From the NCBI GenBank assembly GCA_900466875.1, contig UBNQ01000008.1, positions 1 through 50,797 of the forward strand: a DNA stretch of 50,797 nucleotides, written 5' to 3'. The notes under the pieces are model-generated. The model was not told the origin of the DNA and ran no database searches. It was given only the letters and a program-made list of their open reading frames with translations. The DNA comes from Hyphomicrobiales bacterium (GTDB lineage Bacteria > Pseudomonadota > Alphaproteobacteria > Rhizobiales > Rhizobiaceae). The translations under genes and the position numbers were made by a program. Positions within the stretch are counted from its first letter, which is position 1; every line of letters starts with the position of its first letter. Shown here in pieces: positions 42,463 to 49,569 of this stretch.

Positions 42463-43122
42463 TCAGAGGATGTCATCCTTCTTTAGTGGACGAAAGCTCA
42501 TCCGGTGCAGCGGGCAGGGGCCGTCCGAGATGATCGCATCCCGATGTTGCTTGGTCCCGTAGCCTGCGTGCTTGGCAAAGCCGTAGGCCGGATAGACGAG
42601 GCCGGCCCGTTCCATCATCCGGTCTCGCGTCACCTTGGCGATGATCGAGGCGGCGGCGATGGAGACGGAGCGGCTGTCGCCCTTGATCACCGCCTTCCCG
42701 GAACAGGAAAGCCCCTTGGACACGTCACGGCCGTCGACCAGCACATGGGCCGGAGCGACGGGCAGACCCGCCACCGCACGACGCATGGCATCGAGGCTGG
42801 CGCGCAAAATGTTTATCTCGTCGATCAGTCTTGGTCCCGACGACGCGATCGAAACATGGGCGGTCGCCATGATCGCTGTAAACAGCGCCTCGCGCTGCTT
42901 CAGGCTGAGCTTCTTGGAATCATTGAGGCCGACCGGGATATTGTCGGGATCGAGGATGACGGCTGCGGCAACCACGGGACCTGCCAGCGGTCCGCGCCCG
43001 GCCTCATCGGTTCCGGCAACCGGCCAGTGCCCGGCCTCGCGGGCGGCGAGTTCCAGGCTGAAATCGCAGGTGAGCGGAGCATCGAAAAGCATCGGAGAAT
43101 CGGGCGGCGTACGAACCAACAT
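42463..43122 (-). CDS. rnhB: Ribonuclease HII
   Basis: Removes ribonucleotides from DNA by cutting RNA-DNA junctions. Motifs: [20 protein letters not shown] (catalytic Asp-Glu pair near residue 38), [11 protein letters not shown] with the third Asp, [20 protein letters not shown], and the C-terminal [18 protein letters not shown]. The start at 43122 ([16 protein letters not shown]) resembles other rhizobial RnhB N-termini; an ATG ten codons later is possible. Length 219 residues. Its last 119 bp are duplicated in divergent form 634 bp away. Confidence 0.93.
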   Translation of the reverse strand: MLVRTPPDSPMLFDAPLTCDFSLELAAREAGHWPVAGTDEAGRGPLAGPVVAAAVILDPDNIPVGLNDSKKLSLKQREALFTAIMATAHVSIASSGPRLIDEINILRASLDAMRRAVAGLPVAPAHVLVDGRDVSKGLSCSGKAVIKGDSRSVSIAAASIIAKVTRDRMMERAGLVYPAYGFAKHAGYGTKQHRDAIISDGPCPLHRMSFRPLKKDDIL

Positions 43123-43297
43123 GGCGGCAGGCTCGCACGCCGTCCCGATCTCCTGCAAGCCCCGAAAGCGAGTGCGGCTTCGCTTTCCACCGCCGATGGC
43201 AGTGGGCTCGGGGCAACGTTCTCGGCGGGGCAAGGGGGCGGGGACCTGACCGAGAACGAAGCTGAATGCATATGAAGGGCTGAGATGAACTATGCCG

Positions 43298-43317
43298 AAG
43301 AATGCCGGCGCATTCTT
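43298..43317. terminator. Hairpin between the radical SAM gene and rnhB
   Basis: AAGAATGC (43298-43305) and GCATTCTT (43310-43317) form an 8 bp stem with a 4 nt loop, about 50 nt downstream of the radical SAM stop on the minus strand. Only a short U stretch is part of the stem, so termination would be weak. Confidence 0.4.
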
Positions 43318-43365
43318 GGACGTTTCGCTCTCCGTCCTGCCCTCGTGATTGTGTTGCCGGTCCTC

Positions 43366-44523
43366 CTACAGAAGCGACAGCTGGATGCCGGCGCCATTCG
43401 GGCGGATGAACAGGTCGTCGCGCAGATGCATGCCGCGTCGGGTAAGCCCCAGCCGCTTGGTTGCCATTTCGAAACGGCGGCCGATCTGCCAGGCATAGGG
43501 ACCGGTACCCTTCATCCGTTTGCCGAACTCGGCATCGTAATCCTTGCCGCCGCGCATGGAGCGGATCAGCGACATGACATGCCGGTAGCGATCCGGGTAG
43601 TTGCGCAGCAGCCAGTCACGAAACAACGGGCTGACTTCCAGCGGCAGGCGCAGGAGCACGTAGCTCGCCTCCGTCGCACCCGCCGCATGGCCGGCTTCCA
43701 GAATGCGCTCGATCTCGTGGTCGTTCAGCGCAGGAATGATCGGCGAGGTCATGATCGCCGTCGGAATTCCGGCATCCGTCAATGCCTTGATCGCTTCCAG
43801 CCGTTTGGCTGGCGTCGAGGCACGCGGCTCCATCGTCCGCGCCAGCTTCCGGTCGAGCGTCGTCACCGAGATCCCGACCTTGGCCAGCCCCTTCGAGGCC
43901 ATGTCGGACAGAATGTCGATATCGCGCATGATGAGCGCCGACTTGGTCACGATCAGCACCGGATGGTTGGCCTTCTGCAGCACTTCGAGGATCTGGCGCA
44001 TGATCCGCCATTCCCGCTCGATCGGCTGATAGGGATCGGTATTGGTGCCGATCGCGATCGCCCGGACCTTGTAGTCCGGCCGGCTCAACTCCCGTTCCAG
44101 AAGACGCGGCACGTCAGGCTTGGCAAACAGTTTTGCCTCGAAATCGAGACCCGGCGAAAGGCCCATGAAACTGTGGCTCGGCCGGGCAAAGCAGTAGATG
44201 CAGCCATGTTCGCAGCCGCGATAGGGATTGATCGAGCGGTCGAAACCGATATCCGGGCTGTCATTGCGGGTGATCGCGGTTTTCGGCTTCTCCACCTGCA
44301 CTTCGGTGCGGAACGGTTCCAGCTCCTCCAGCGTCTGCCAGCCATCGTCGAAAGCCTCGCGACGTTCGTCCTCGAAACGCCCGCTCGGGTTGAGACCCGC
44401 GCCCCTGCCGCGTCGCCGATCGATCTCGATCCGCAGCCCGGACGATTGGACCAGTGCATCGGCAATGTCAGCCGTATGGGCGGGCGCAAACGCACCCTGC
44501 CGCAGTTGGGACAGCTCTGTCAT
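43366..44523 (-). CDS. PA0069-family radical SAM protein (spore photoproduct lyase-like)
   Basis: A 385-residue radical SAM enzyme related to spore photoproduct lyase-like proteins. The cluster motif is YRGCEHGCIYCFARP (C-x3-C-x2-C) near residue 103, followed by the barrel with AIGTNTDPYQPIE and LIVTKSALIMRDIDIL. The ATG at 44523 has AGGAG 8 nt upstream. A role in DNA repair is suggested by family and by the LexA-type box 62 nt upstream of the start, but the substrate is unproven. Confidence 0.88.
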   Translation of the reverse strand: MTELSQLRQGAFAPAHTADIADALVQSSGLRIEIDRRRGRGAGLNPSGRFEDERREAFDDGWQTLEELEPFRTEVQVEKPKTAITRNDSPDIGFDRSINPYRGCEHGCIYCFARPSHSFMGLSPGLDFEAKLFAKPDVPRLLERELSRPDYKVRAIAIGTNTDPYQPIEREWRIMRQILEVLQKANHPVLIVTKSALIMRDIDILSDMASKGLAKVGISVTTLDRKLARTMEPRASTPAKRLEAIKALTDAGIPTAIMTSPIIPALNDHEIERILEAGHAAGATEASYVLLRLPLEVSPLFRDWLLRNYPDRYRHVMSLIRSMRGGKDYDAEFGKRMKGTGPYAWQIGRRFEMATKRLGLTRRGMHLRDDLFIRPNGAGIQLSLL

Positions 44524-44584
44524 TGATGGCTCCTGACGGGATCGCTTCCCGTTCTCGATGATTAAATTCCTACCCCTGAAATGA

Positions 44585-44599
44585 GAACATTGCAAGAAC
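44585..44599. promoter_or_regulatory. LexA (SOS) box, alphaproteobacterial type
   Basis: GAAC-ATTGCAA-GAAC is a perfect reverse-strand match to GTTC-N7-GTTC, the LexA operator of alphaproteobacteria. The second half also begins a 15 bp palindrome GAACAAACTTTGTTC (44596-44610). It lies 62 nt before the radical SAM start on the minus strand and 52 nt before the divergent glycosyltransferase-like gene. Confidence 0.65.
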
Positions 44600-44650
44600 A
44601 AACTTTGTTCCTTGCTGGCTTTCCCCATTCCCATGGGGTAAAGGTCAGAA

Positions 44651-45166
44651 ATGCTGACTGTTTTGATGGAATGCAGGGATCAGGAGGCCGAGCTTGCGCA
44701 GACGCTTTCTATCCTTGTCACGGCTGCCGTTGAGGGGCTTGTAAGCGACGTGATCGTGCTCGATCACGCATCGAGCGATGGCTCGTCGCGCGTGGCGGAT
44801 GCCGCCGGCTGCCGGTTTCACAGCCATTGGGATATCAAGGACGTGCTGCGCAGCGCGCGGGGAGAGTGGCTGCTGTTCATCGAGGCCGGTGCCCGTCCGC
44901 AAAGCGGCTGGATCGAGGAAGTGGTCGAGCATCTGGCGCTCCACAAGCAGGCGGCGCGGTTTTCCCCATCGCGCAATTACCGCCGCCCGTTCTTCAAGCG
45001 GATCGGCCGAACGGTTCCTCCGCTCGAATACGGGCTGATCCTGCCGAAAAAGAGCGCGATTGCGATTGCCAAGTCCGGCATGAGCCTGGAAACGCTGGCA
45101 AAGGGGCAGAAGGCAACGAAGCTGATGAGCCAGCTCATTCCGGCCTGGGTCGTGCGGGCGCGCTGA
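44651..45166 (+). CDS. Glycosyltransferase family 2-like protein
   Basis: A 171-residue protein with the start of a GT-A fold: MLTVLMECRDQEAELAQTLS, VSDVIVLDHASSDGSSRVAD (nucleotide-binding Asp region) and SARGEWLLFIEAGARPQSGW in place of a DxD. It is only about half the usual GT2 length and lacks a clear acceptor domain or membrane anchor, so activity is uncertain. It is divergent from the radical SAM gene and shares its LexA-box region. Confidence 0.7.
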   Translation: MLTVLMECRDQEAELAQTLSILVTAAVEGLVSDVIVLDHASSDGSSRVADAAGCRFHSHWDIKDVLRSARGEWLLFIEAGARPQSGWIEEVVEHLALHKQAARFSPSRNYRRPFFKRIGRTVPPLEYGLILPKKSAIAIAKSGMSLETLAKGQKATKLMSQLIPAWVVRAR

Positions 45167-45234
45167 GGGTTCGGCAAGCCTGTTAGGCTTGGGAGCGGTT
45201 CTCGCACAGGCAAATGCGCGAAAACAAAAGGCTG

Positions 45235-45272
45235 GGGTATTTGCGCCAATGCTTTCCCTGTCGCAAATACCC
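45235..45272. terminator. Bidirectional terminator hairpin
   Basis: GGGTATTTGCG (45235-45245) and CGCAAATACCC (45262-45272) form a perfect 11 bp stem with a 16 nt loop between two convergent genes, with TTTC on the plus side and a T-rich stretch further out on the minus side. A second, smaller stem CAAGCC/GGCTTG is at 45175-45191. Confidence 0.65.
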
Positions 45273-45295
45273 TTTCAGATCGAATTCGGGATGGA

Positions 45296-45910
45296 TCAGA
45301 TCTCGATCCCGTGTGCGGCAAGGTCGCGCTTCAGTGTCTCGGCATCGGTAAATTGCACGGCCTTCCAGCCGGCCGCACGCGCGCCTTCGACATTCACCAT
45401 CGTATCGTCGATGAAGATCGAGTTTTCCGGCACAAGGCCGAAATCCTTCGCATGCCGATCGTAGATTGCCACGTCCGGCTTGATCAGGCCGATCTCGCCC
45501 GAGACCGTGACGCCGCGCGTTGAATTGAGGAACGGATACATCTTGCGCGCCTCGACAAATGTGTCGGCGGCAAAGTTCGTCAGCATCGTCACGTCATGAC
45601 CCTTGTCGATCAGGCCGAGCATGATGGCGACGCTGTCATCATAGGAATGCGACACCATTTCCGGCCAGTAGGTGCGGAAGGCGCGGATATGGTCTTCCCG
45701 GTCGGGAAATTGCGCAATCAGCAGCGCCTCTGCGTCTTCCCATTTACGGCCGCGGTCCTGCTCCAGGTTCCAGTCATGGGTGCAGACGTTCTGGAAAAAC
45801 CACGTGCGCTCCTCGGCATCGGGAATGATGCGGGAAAACGGAAGGTTGGGATCGTAATGGATCAGAACCTTGCCGATGTCGAAAACGATGTGGTCGATCT
45901 TGTCTGTCAT
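45296..45910 (-). CDS. HAD-IA family hydrolase (YihX-like)
   Basis: A 204-residue cytosolic phosphatase. Motif I is HIVFDIGKVLIHYDPN (the second Asp is Gly, as in several sugar-phosphate phosphatases of this group), motif II VTMLTNFAADTF, and motif III/IV SIFIDDTMVNVEGARAAGW near residue 165. Closest in layout to YihX-type glucose-1-phosphate phosphatases; substrate not determinable. It follows mutY by 14 nt and is probably cotranscribed. Confidence 0.87.
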   Translation of the reverse strand: MTDKIDHIVFDIGKVLIHYDPNLPFSRIIPDAEERTWFFQNVCTHDWNLEQDRGRKWEDAEALLIAQFPDREDHIRAFRTYWPEMVSHSYDDSVAIMLGLIDKGHDVTMLTNFAADTFVEARKMYPFLNSTRGVTVSGEIGLIKPDVAIYDRHAKDFGLVPENSIFIDDTMVNVEGARAAGWKAVQFTDAETLKRDLAAHGIEI

Positions 45911-45924
45911 GATGTTTCCTGCGG

Positions 45925-47016
45925 TCAGTGTTTTGCAAAGGCTGTCGGAATAGCCTGACTGATTACCTTTTTCATGACGGTCGGCAAAGCCTCGTTATCG
46001 AGCTTCTCGACCGGCACCCACCATCCTTCCGGCTCGCCGCCGAAGGCAACGCGCGTGCGAAAAACCGAAAGCCGCAGTTCGAAATGGGTGAAGACGTGGG
46101 TGATGACCCCGCAAGGCTCCCATTCGGCGACAAACGGCGCATGCTCGACATCGGTGCCGCCGTCGATCCGTGCCGTCCACGCCGTCGTCGGTACTTCCGT
46201 CATCCCGCCGAGCAGGCCGGTTTCGATCCGCCGCCTGAGCAGGATATCGCCATTTTCGGTGATGGCGACGAAGGCCGCGCCGACGCGCACCGGCTTTTCC
46301 TTCTTCGGCGCCTTCACCGGAAAACGCTCAGGCTCGTGTTCCGCCAGCGCCAGACAGTCGTCACGGAAGGGACAGAGCGCACATGCGGGGCGTTTGGGCG
46401 TGCAGATCGTGGCTCCGAGATCCATCATCGCCTGGGCGAAATCGCCGGGTCTGTCGGTCGGCGTCAGTTCCCGTACCCGGGCCTTCATCACCGGCTTGGA
46501 ACCGGGCAGCGGTGCATCGATTGCATATAGGCGTGAAATGACCCGCTCGACATTGCCGTCCATGACGGCGGACGGCCGGTTGAAGGCGATGGCTGCAACG
46601 GCGGCCGACGTGTAGTCGCCGATGCCGGGCAGCGCCCGCAAACCGTCCTCGGTATCGGGAAACATGCCGTCATGGTCGGTGGCGACCGCCTCTGCGCATT
46701 TCTTCAGGTTGCGGGCGCGGGCGTAATATCCAAGCCCCGCCCATGCGGCCATCACGTCGTCGGAAGGCGCTGCCGCCAGATCCGTCACACTCGGCCAGCG
46801 ATCGAGAAATTTTGCGAAATAGGGTTTGACCGCCTGCACGGTGGTCTGCTGCAGCATCACTTCCGACAGCCAGACATGATAGGGATCGGCGCGCTTTCCG
46901 GCCTTGGCCGCCGACGGGCTGACACGCCACGGCAGTTCCCGGTGATGGCGATCATACCAGGAAAGCAGCTTTGCCGCGTGTGTAAGCGTGGGTATCGGGG
47001 ATAACGTATCGAGCAT
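45925..47016 (-). CDS. mutY: A/G-specific adenine DNA glycosylase MutY
   Basis: Removes adenine mispaired with 8-oxoguanine. HhH-GPD core with WLSEVMLQQTTVQAV (catalytic Glu), GIGDYTSAAVAAIAF and VMDGNVERVISRLYAI (catalytic Asp). The 4Fe-4S loop reads CTPKRPACALCPFRDDC (C-x6-C-x2-C-x5-C). A C-terminal NUDIX-like domain for 8-oxoG recognition runs from about residue 235 to the end. Length 363 residues, normal. It is divergent from the DUF721 gene. Confidence 0.95.
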   Translation of the reverse strand: MLDTLSPIPTLTHAAKLLSWYDRHHRELPWRVSPSAAKAGKRADPYHVWLSEVMLQQTTVQAVKPYFAKFLDRWPSVTDLAAAPSDDVMAAWAGLGYYARARNLKKCAEAVATDHDGMFPDTEDGLRALPGIGDYTSAAVAAIAFNRPSAVMDGNVERVISRLYAIDAPLPGSKPVMKARVRELTPTDRPGDFAQAMMDLGATICTPKRPACALCPFRDDCLALAEHEPERFPVKAPKKEKPVRVGAAFVAITENGDILLRRRIETGLLGGMTEVPTTAWTARIDGGTDVEHAPFVAEWEPCGVITHVFTHFELRLSVFRTRVAFGGEPEGWWVPVEKLDNEALPTVMKKVISQAIPTAFAKH

Positions 47017-47019
47017 CGT

Positions 47020-47049
47020 TTGCCGTCTTGGGGGTGAGTACCCTATACT
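47020..47049 (+). promoter_or_regulatory. Probable sigma-70 promoter for the DUF721 gene
   Basis: TTGCCG (47020-47025) and TATACT (47044-47049) are 18 nt apart; transcription would start near 47056. That coincides with an in-frame ATG at 47056, making that codon leaderless and favouring the downstream start at 47110. Confidence 0.45.
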
Positions 47050-47109
47050 TGGAAGATGAATGCGCCGGCATCAAGGACGGCTCAAGCCTGCGAGGCCGGT
47101 TATCCAGCG

Positions 47110-47628
47110 ATGAATTACTCAGCCAAGAGAACGCCTTTCAACCGCAAGGGCGCAAACCAGATCGCCGAAATCGCCAACGGCATCATCGATCCGGTGCTCG
47201 CCAAGCGTGCCGGTATTTCGACGGCACTGCTTGGCTCGTGGGACGAGATCGCCGGCGAGGAGTTTGCCGATTGCACAAGGCCGGAAAAGATCACCTGGGC
47301 GCGCAATGACGGCTACCGCGACGACGGGTATACGCCGGGCGTGCTGACGATCGCCTGCGAAGGCGCGCGTGCGCTGTTTTTGACCCATGCCCAGGGCGAA
47401 CTGATCGGCCGCATCAACAGCTTTTTCGGCTTCCCGGCCGTGCGCCAGATCCGTATCGTGCAGAAACCGGTCTCGCCGCAGGTAAAACACTCCAGGGCCC
47501 CGAAGCCCCTGAAGGGCGAGCCGGCGCGCAAACTGCATGACATGATGGAAGGCATCGAAAGCGAGGCGCTGCGCAAGGCAGTGGAACGTCTGGGCACCGC
47601 CGTGATGCAGCAAAAAACGCGCAGATGA
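47110..47628 (+). CDS. DUF721 (DciA-like) protein
   Basis: A 172-residue protein of the DUF721 family, whose DciA members interact with replicative helicase in bacteria lacking DnaC/DnaI. The domain covers GANQIAEIANGIIDPVLAKR to INSFFGFPAVRQIRIVQKP; the C-terminus is basic and helical. The start at 47110 (MNYSAKRTPFNRKG) is preferred to ATG 47056, which would be nearly leaderless. It follows mutY divergently, near the dsbA-smc genes. Helicase-loading function is inferred from the family. Confidence 0.82.
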   Translation: MNYSAKRTPFNRKGANQIAEIANGIIDPVLAKRAGISTALLGSWDEIAGEEFADCTRPEKITWARNDGYRDDGYTPGVLTIACEGARALFLTHAQGELIGRINSFFGFPAVRQIRIVQKPVSPQVKHSRAPKPLKGEPARKLHDMMEGIESEALRKAVERLGTAVMQQKTRR

Positions 47629-47634
47629 CGCTGC

Positions 47635-47665
47635 ATCTGCCGTCCACGTGCTGTGGACGGCAGAT
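47635..47665. terminator. 13 bp perfect hairpin between convergent genes
   Basis: ATCTGCCGTCCAC (47635-47647) and GTGGACGGCAGAT (47653-47665) form a perfect 13 bp stem with a GTGCT loop, 7 nt after the DUF721 stop and 12 nt from the methyltransferase stop. Neither strand has a U-tract, so it may act as a bidirectional barrier or 3'-end protector. Confidence 0.6.
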
Positions 47666-47677
47666 AGCTGGAGAAAT

Positions 47678-48346
47678 TTATCTCGGGAAGAACATTCCAT
47701 TCGTGATCGGGGTCTGCCGCATTCCCTGCGGACGCTTTTCGAAAACGATCACGCTGTCGTAAAAGCTCATCGCATCCGTGCCGGCAGTGAAACCGGTTGG
47801 CGGCAGAGCGCCACGGGTGTGACATGCATTGAGGTCGTCGATCCTGCTTTTCGCAAACTCGATGAACGTGTCGGCTTTCTTCAGCCCGCCGCCATATTCT
47901 TCCCAGTAGTTCGTATGCAGGTCTTCGATGAGATAGACGCCCCTGACCGATACTCGCGCATAAAGCATGAGAAACGATTTGACGATGTGATGGACGATGT
48001 GGCTGCCGTCATCGATCACGATATCGACATGGGGATATTTCTCGAAGATCGTGTCGAACAGCGCCGGGTCGTCCTGGCTGCCGATAAAGATTTCGATATC
48101 CTCCGCTTCATGCTGCTTGCATTGCGGATCGATATCGACACCGATGATCTTTGATCCTGGTCCGAAATAGCCTTTCCACATGGCGAGCGAACCGCCGCCG
48201 GCGACGCCGATCTCGAGAACGACGGGGCTCTTGTCGCGGAACCGCTCGAAATGCCGCTCGTATATATCGAAGTAGTGAAGCCATTTATGTAGGCGTTTTT
48301 CGCCGTTGTTCAGAAAGTATCGGTGCAGAAAGCCGTCGCCATTCAT
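47678..48346 (-). CDS. Class I SAM-dependent methyltransferase
   Basis: A 222-residue protein starting MNGDGFLHRYFLNNGEKRLH. The SAM motif is VVLEIGVAGGGSLAMWKGYF near residue 47, then IIGVDIDPQCK and VDIVIDDGSHIVHH. The type resembles small-molecule or glycan O-methyltransferases found in surface polysaccharide or natural-product clusters (MycE/CmcI-like). GAGG 9 nt before the ATG at 48346 selects this start over ATG 48382. No biosynthetic partner is adjacent, so the substrate is unknown. Confidence 0.82.
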   Translation of the reverse strand: MNGDGFLHRYFLNNGEKRLHKWLHYFDIYERHFERFRDKSPVVLEIGVAGGGSLAMWKGYFGPGSKIIGVDIDPQCKQHEAEDIEIFIGSQDDPALFDTIFEKYPHVDIVIDDGSHIVHHIVKSFLMLYARVSVRGVYLIEDLHTNYWEEYGGGLKKADTFIEFAKSRIDDLNACHTRGALPPTGFTAGTDAMSFYDSVIVFEKRPQGMRQTPITNGMFFPR

Positions 48347-48831
48347 GTCAATAGACCTCGATTTTCTCTTGAGAAGTTCCATTGGTTTTGTTGATGGGCA
48401 AACGGCAGGTCTCGCCAAACTCTGGTCGCTTGCTCTCATGCACAATCCGCCATCGTGGCGGCTTGGGTTGGAAACGTTATGAAATCATCATCGATTGGCG
48501 CGGCTCATCATCGGCCGGAAGGAAATCCGTTTAGCGGCGGTCCTTACGAATCATGAATAATTGCTTCGAGGCAGCTTTGCAACTTGGCGCTAGGGAGCCA
48601 CACTGCGTGTGATGCTCCTCTCCCTGCGGCCGGGCGCATTGCGCGCAGCGTGGAGCGAAAGGACCGCAGACGGTATTCTGCTGTGTGCCGAGACAAAATG
48701 TCAGCTTATCTGTATCTCCCAGCTTTTGTCACAATTCTTTGAAGTAAGTTACGTATCGGCAACTTGCCGAGGATTGAGCGCCGGGATACGGAGGTTCCAA
48801 TCTTTCATTTTGCTCTCACACGGGTGTCCCC
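48347..48831. promoter_or_regulatory. Long divergent intergenic region upstream of the DsbA-family gene
   Basis: A 485 nt gap. It contains a hairpin GGAGC-CACAC-TGC-GTGTG-AT-GCTCC at 48594-48618 (10 bp with a 2 nt bulge), extendable through AGGGAG/CTCCCT to about 48627. It lies about 210 nt before the dsbA start. No convincing gene is present. The promoters of both flanking genes must be here but I cannot place them. Confidence 0.4.
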
Positions 48832-49536
48832 ATGTTTCTGAACGATATGACCACGACACGGCGCGCGCTTCTCGGCGGTGTGGCTGTCACTGCACTCGCT
48901 CTTGCTCTCCCGCTCGGCATCACCGATGCCTTTGCTCAGGAAAAGCCGGAAGCGCAGGGCGATGTCGATATGGCTGCAGCGCTGAAGCCTGGCAACTTGC
49001 CGGAAATGGCACTCGGCAAGGACGATGCACCGATCAAGGTCATCGAATACATGTCGATGACCTGCCCGCATTGCGCGCATTTCCACATCACCACCTTCGA
49101 GCCGATCAAGGAAAAGTACATCGATAGCGGCAAGGTGCAGTTCATCATCCGCGAATTCCCGTTCGATCCGGTCGCGACCGCAGCCTTCATGCTGGCGCGT
49201 TCGAACCCGCAGAACCCGACCGAACATGCGACGTCGGAACAGTATTTCGCCATGGTCTCGATGCTGTTCAAGCAGCAGCGCGCCTGGGCGGCCCCGGCCG
49301 ACAAGGATGTCCGCGCTGCACTGATGCAGACCGTCAAGATTGCCGGTTACACACAGCAGACTTTCGAAGCCTGCTTGACGAACCAGACGCTTCTCGATGA
49401 AATCAACGCCTCGGTTAAGCGGGGCGCGGATGAATTTGCCGTCAACTCCACGCCGACCTTCCTGATCAACGGGAAGAAGTATTCTGGAGACATGTCGGTT
49501 GAATCCATGTCGGCGCTTTTCGATAGCATCGGATAA
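48832..49536 (+). CDS. DsbA-family thiol:disulfide protein, exported
   Basis: A 234-residue periplasmic thioredoxin-fold protein. The N-terminus has a Tat-like signal (MTTTRRALLGGVAVTALALA, twin Arg) with probable cleavage at AFAQ. The active site is CPHC at residues 78-81 (YMSMTCPHCAHFH) and the cis-Pro loop is VNSTPTFLINGKKY. The layout is that of rhizobial DsbA/BdbD-like proteins. The ribosome site before ATG 48832 is weak; ATG 48847 is an alternative. It precedes smc by 33 nt with a hairpin in between. Confidence 0.9.
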   Translation: MFLNDMTTTRRALLGGVAVTALALALPLGITDAFAQEKPEAQGDVDMAAALKPGNLPEMALGKDDAPIKVIEYMSMTCPHCAHFHITTFEPIKEKYIDSGKVQFIIREFPFDPVATAAFMLARSNPQNPTEHATSEQYFAMVSMLFKQQRAWAAPADKDVRAALMQTVKIAGYTQQTFEACLTNQTLLDEINASVKRGADEFAVNSTPTFLINGKKYSGDMSVESMSALFDSIG

Positions 49537-49558
49537 CGCTCTCTCACCCGAGAGAGCG
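49537..49558 (+). terminator. Hairpin between the DsbA-family gene and smc
   Basis: CGCTCTCTC (49537-49545) and GAGAGAGCG (49550-49558) form a perfect 9 bp stem with an ACCC loop, beginning directly after the dsbA stop codon and ending 11 nt before the smc ATG. No U-tract follows. Its 3' arm abuts the purine-rich smc ribosome site, so it could dampen smc translation. Confidence 0.6.
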
Positions 49559-49569
49559 AGGGGCGCATC

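Noticed and set aside
43123..43233. 37-residue N-terminal extension of RNase HII
   Set aside because: Family members start near the [14 protein letters not shown] segment; the extension is Arg/Pro-rich and unsupported.
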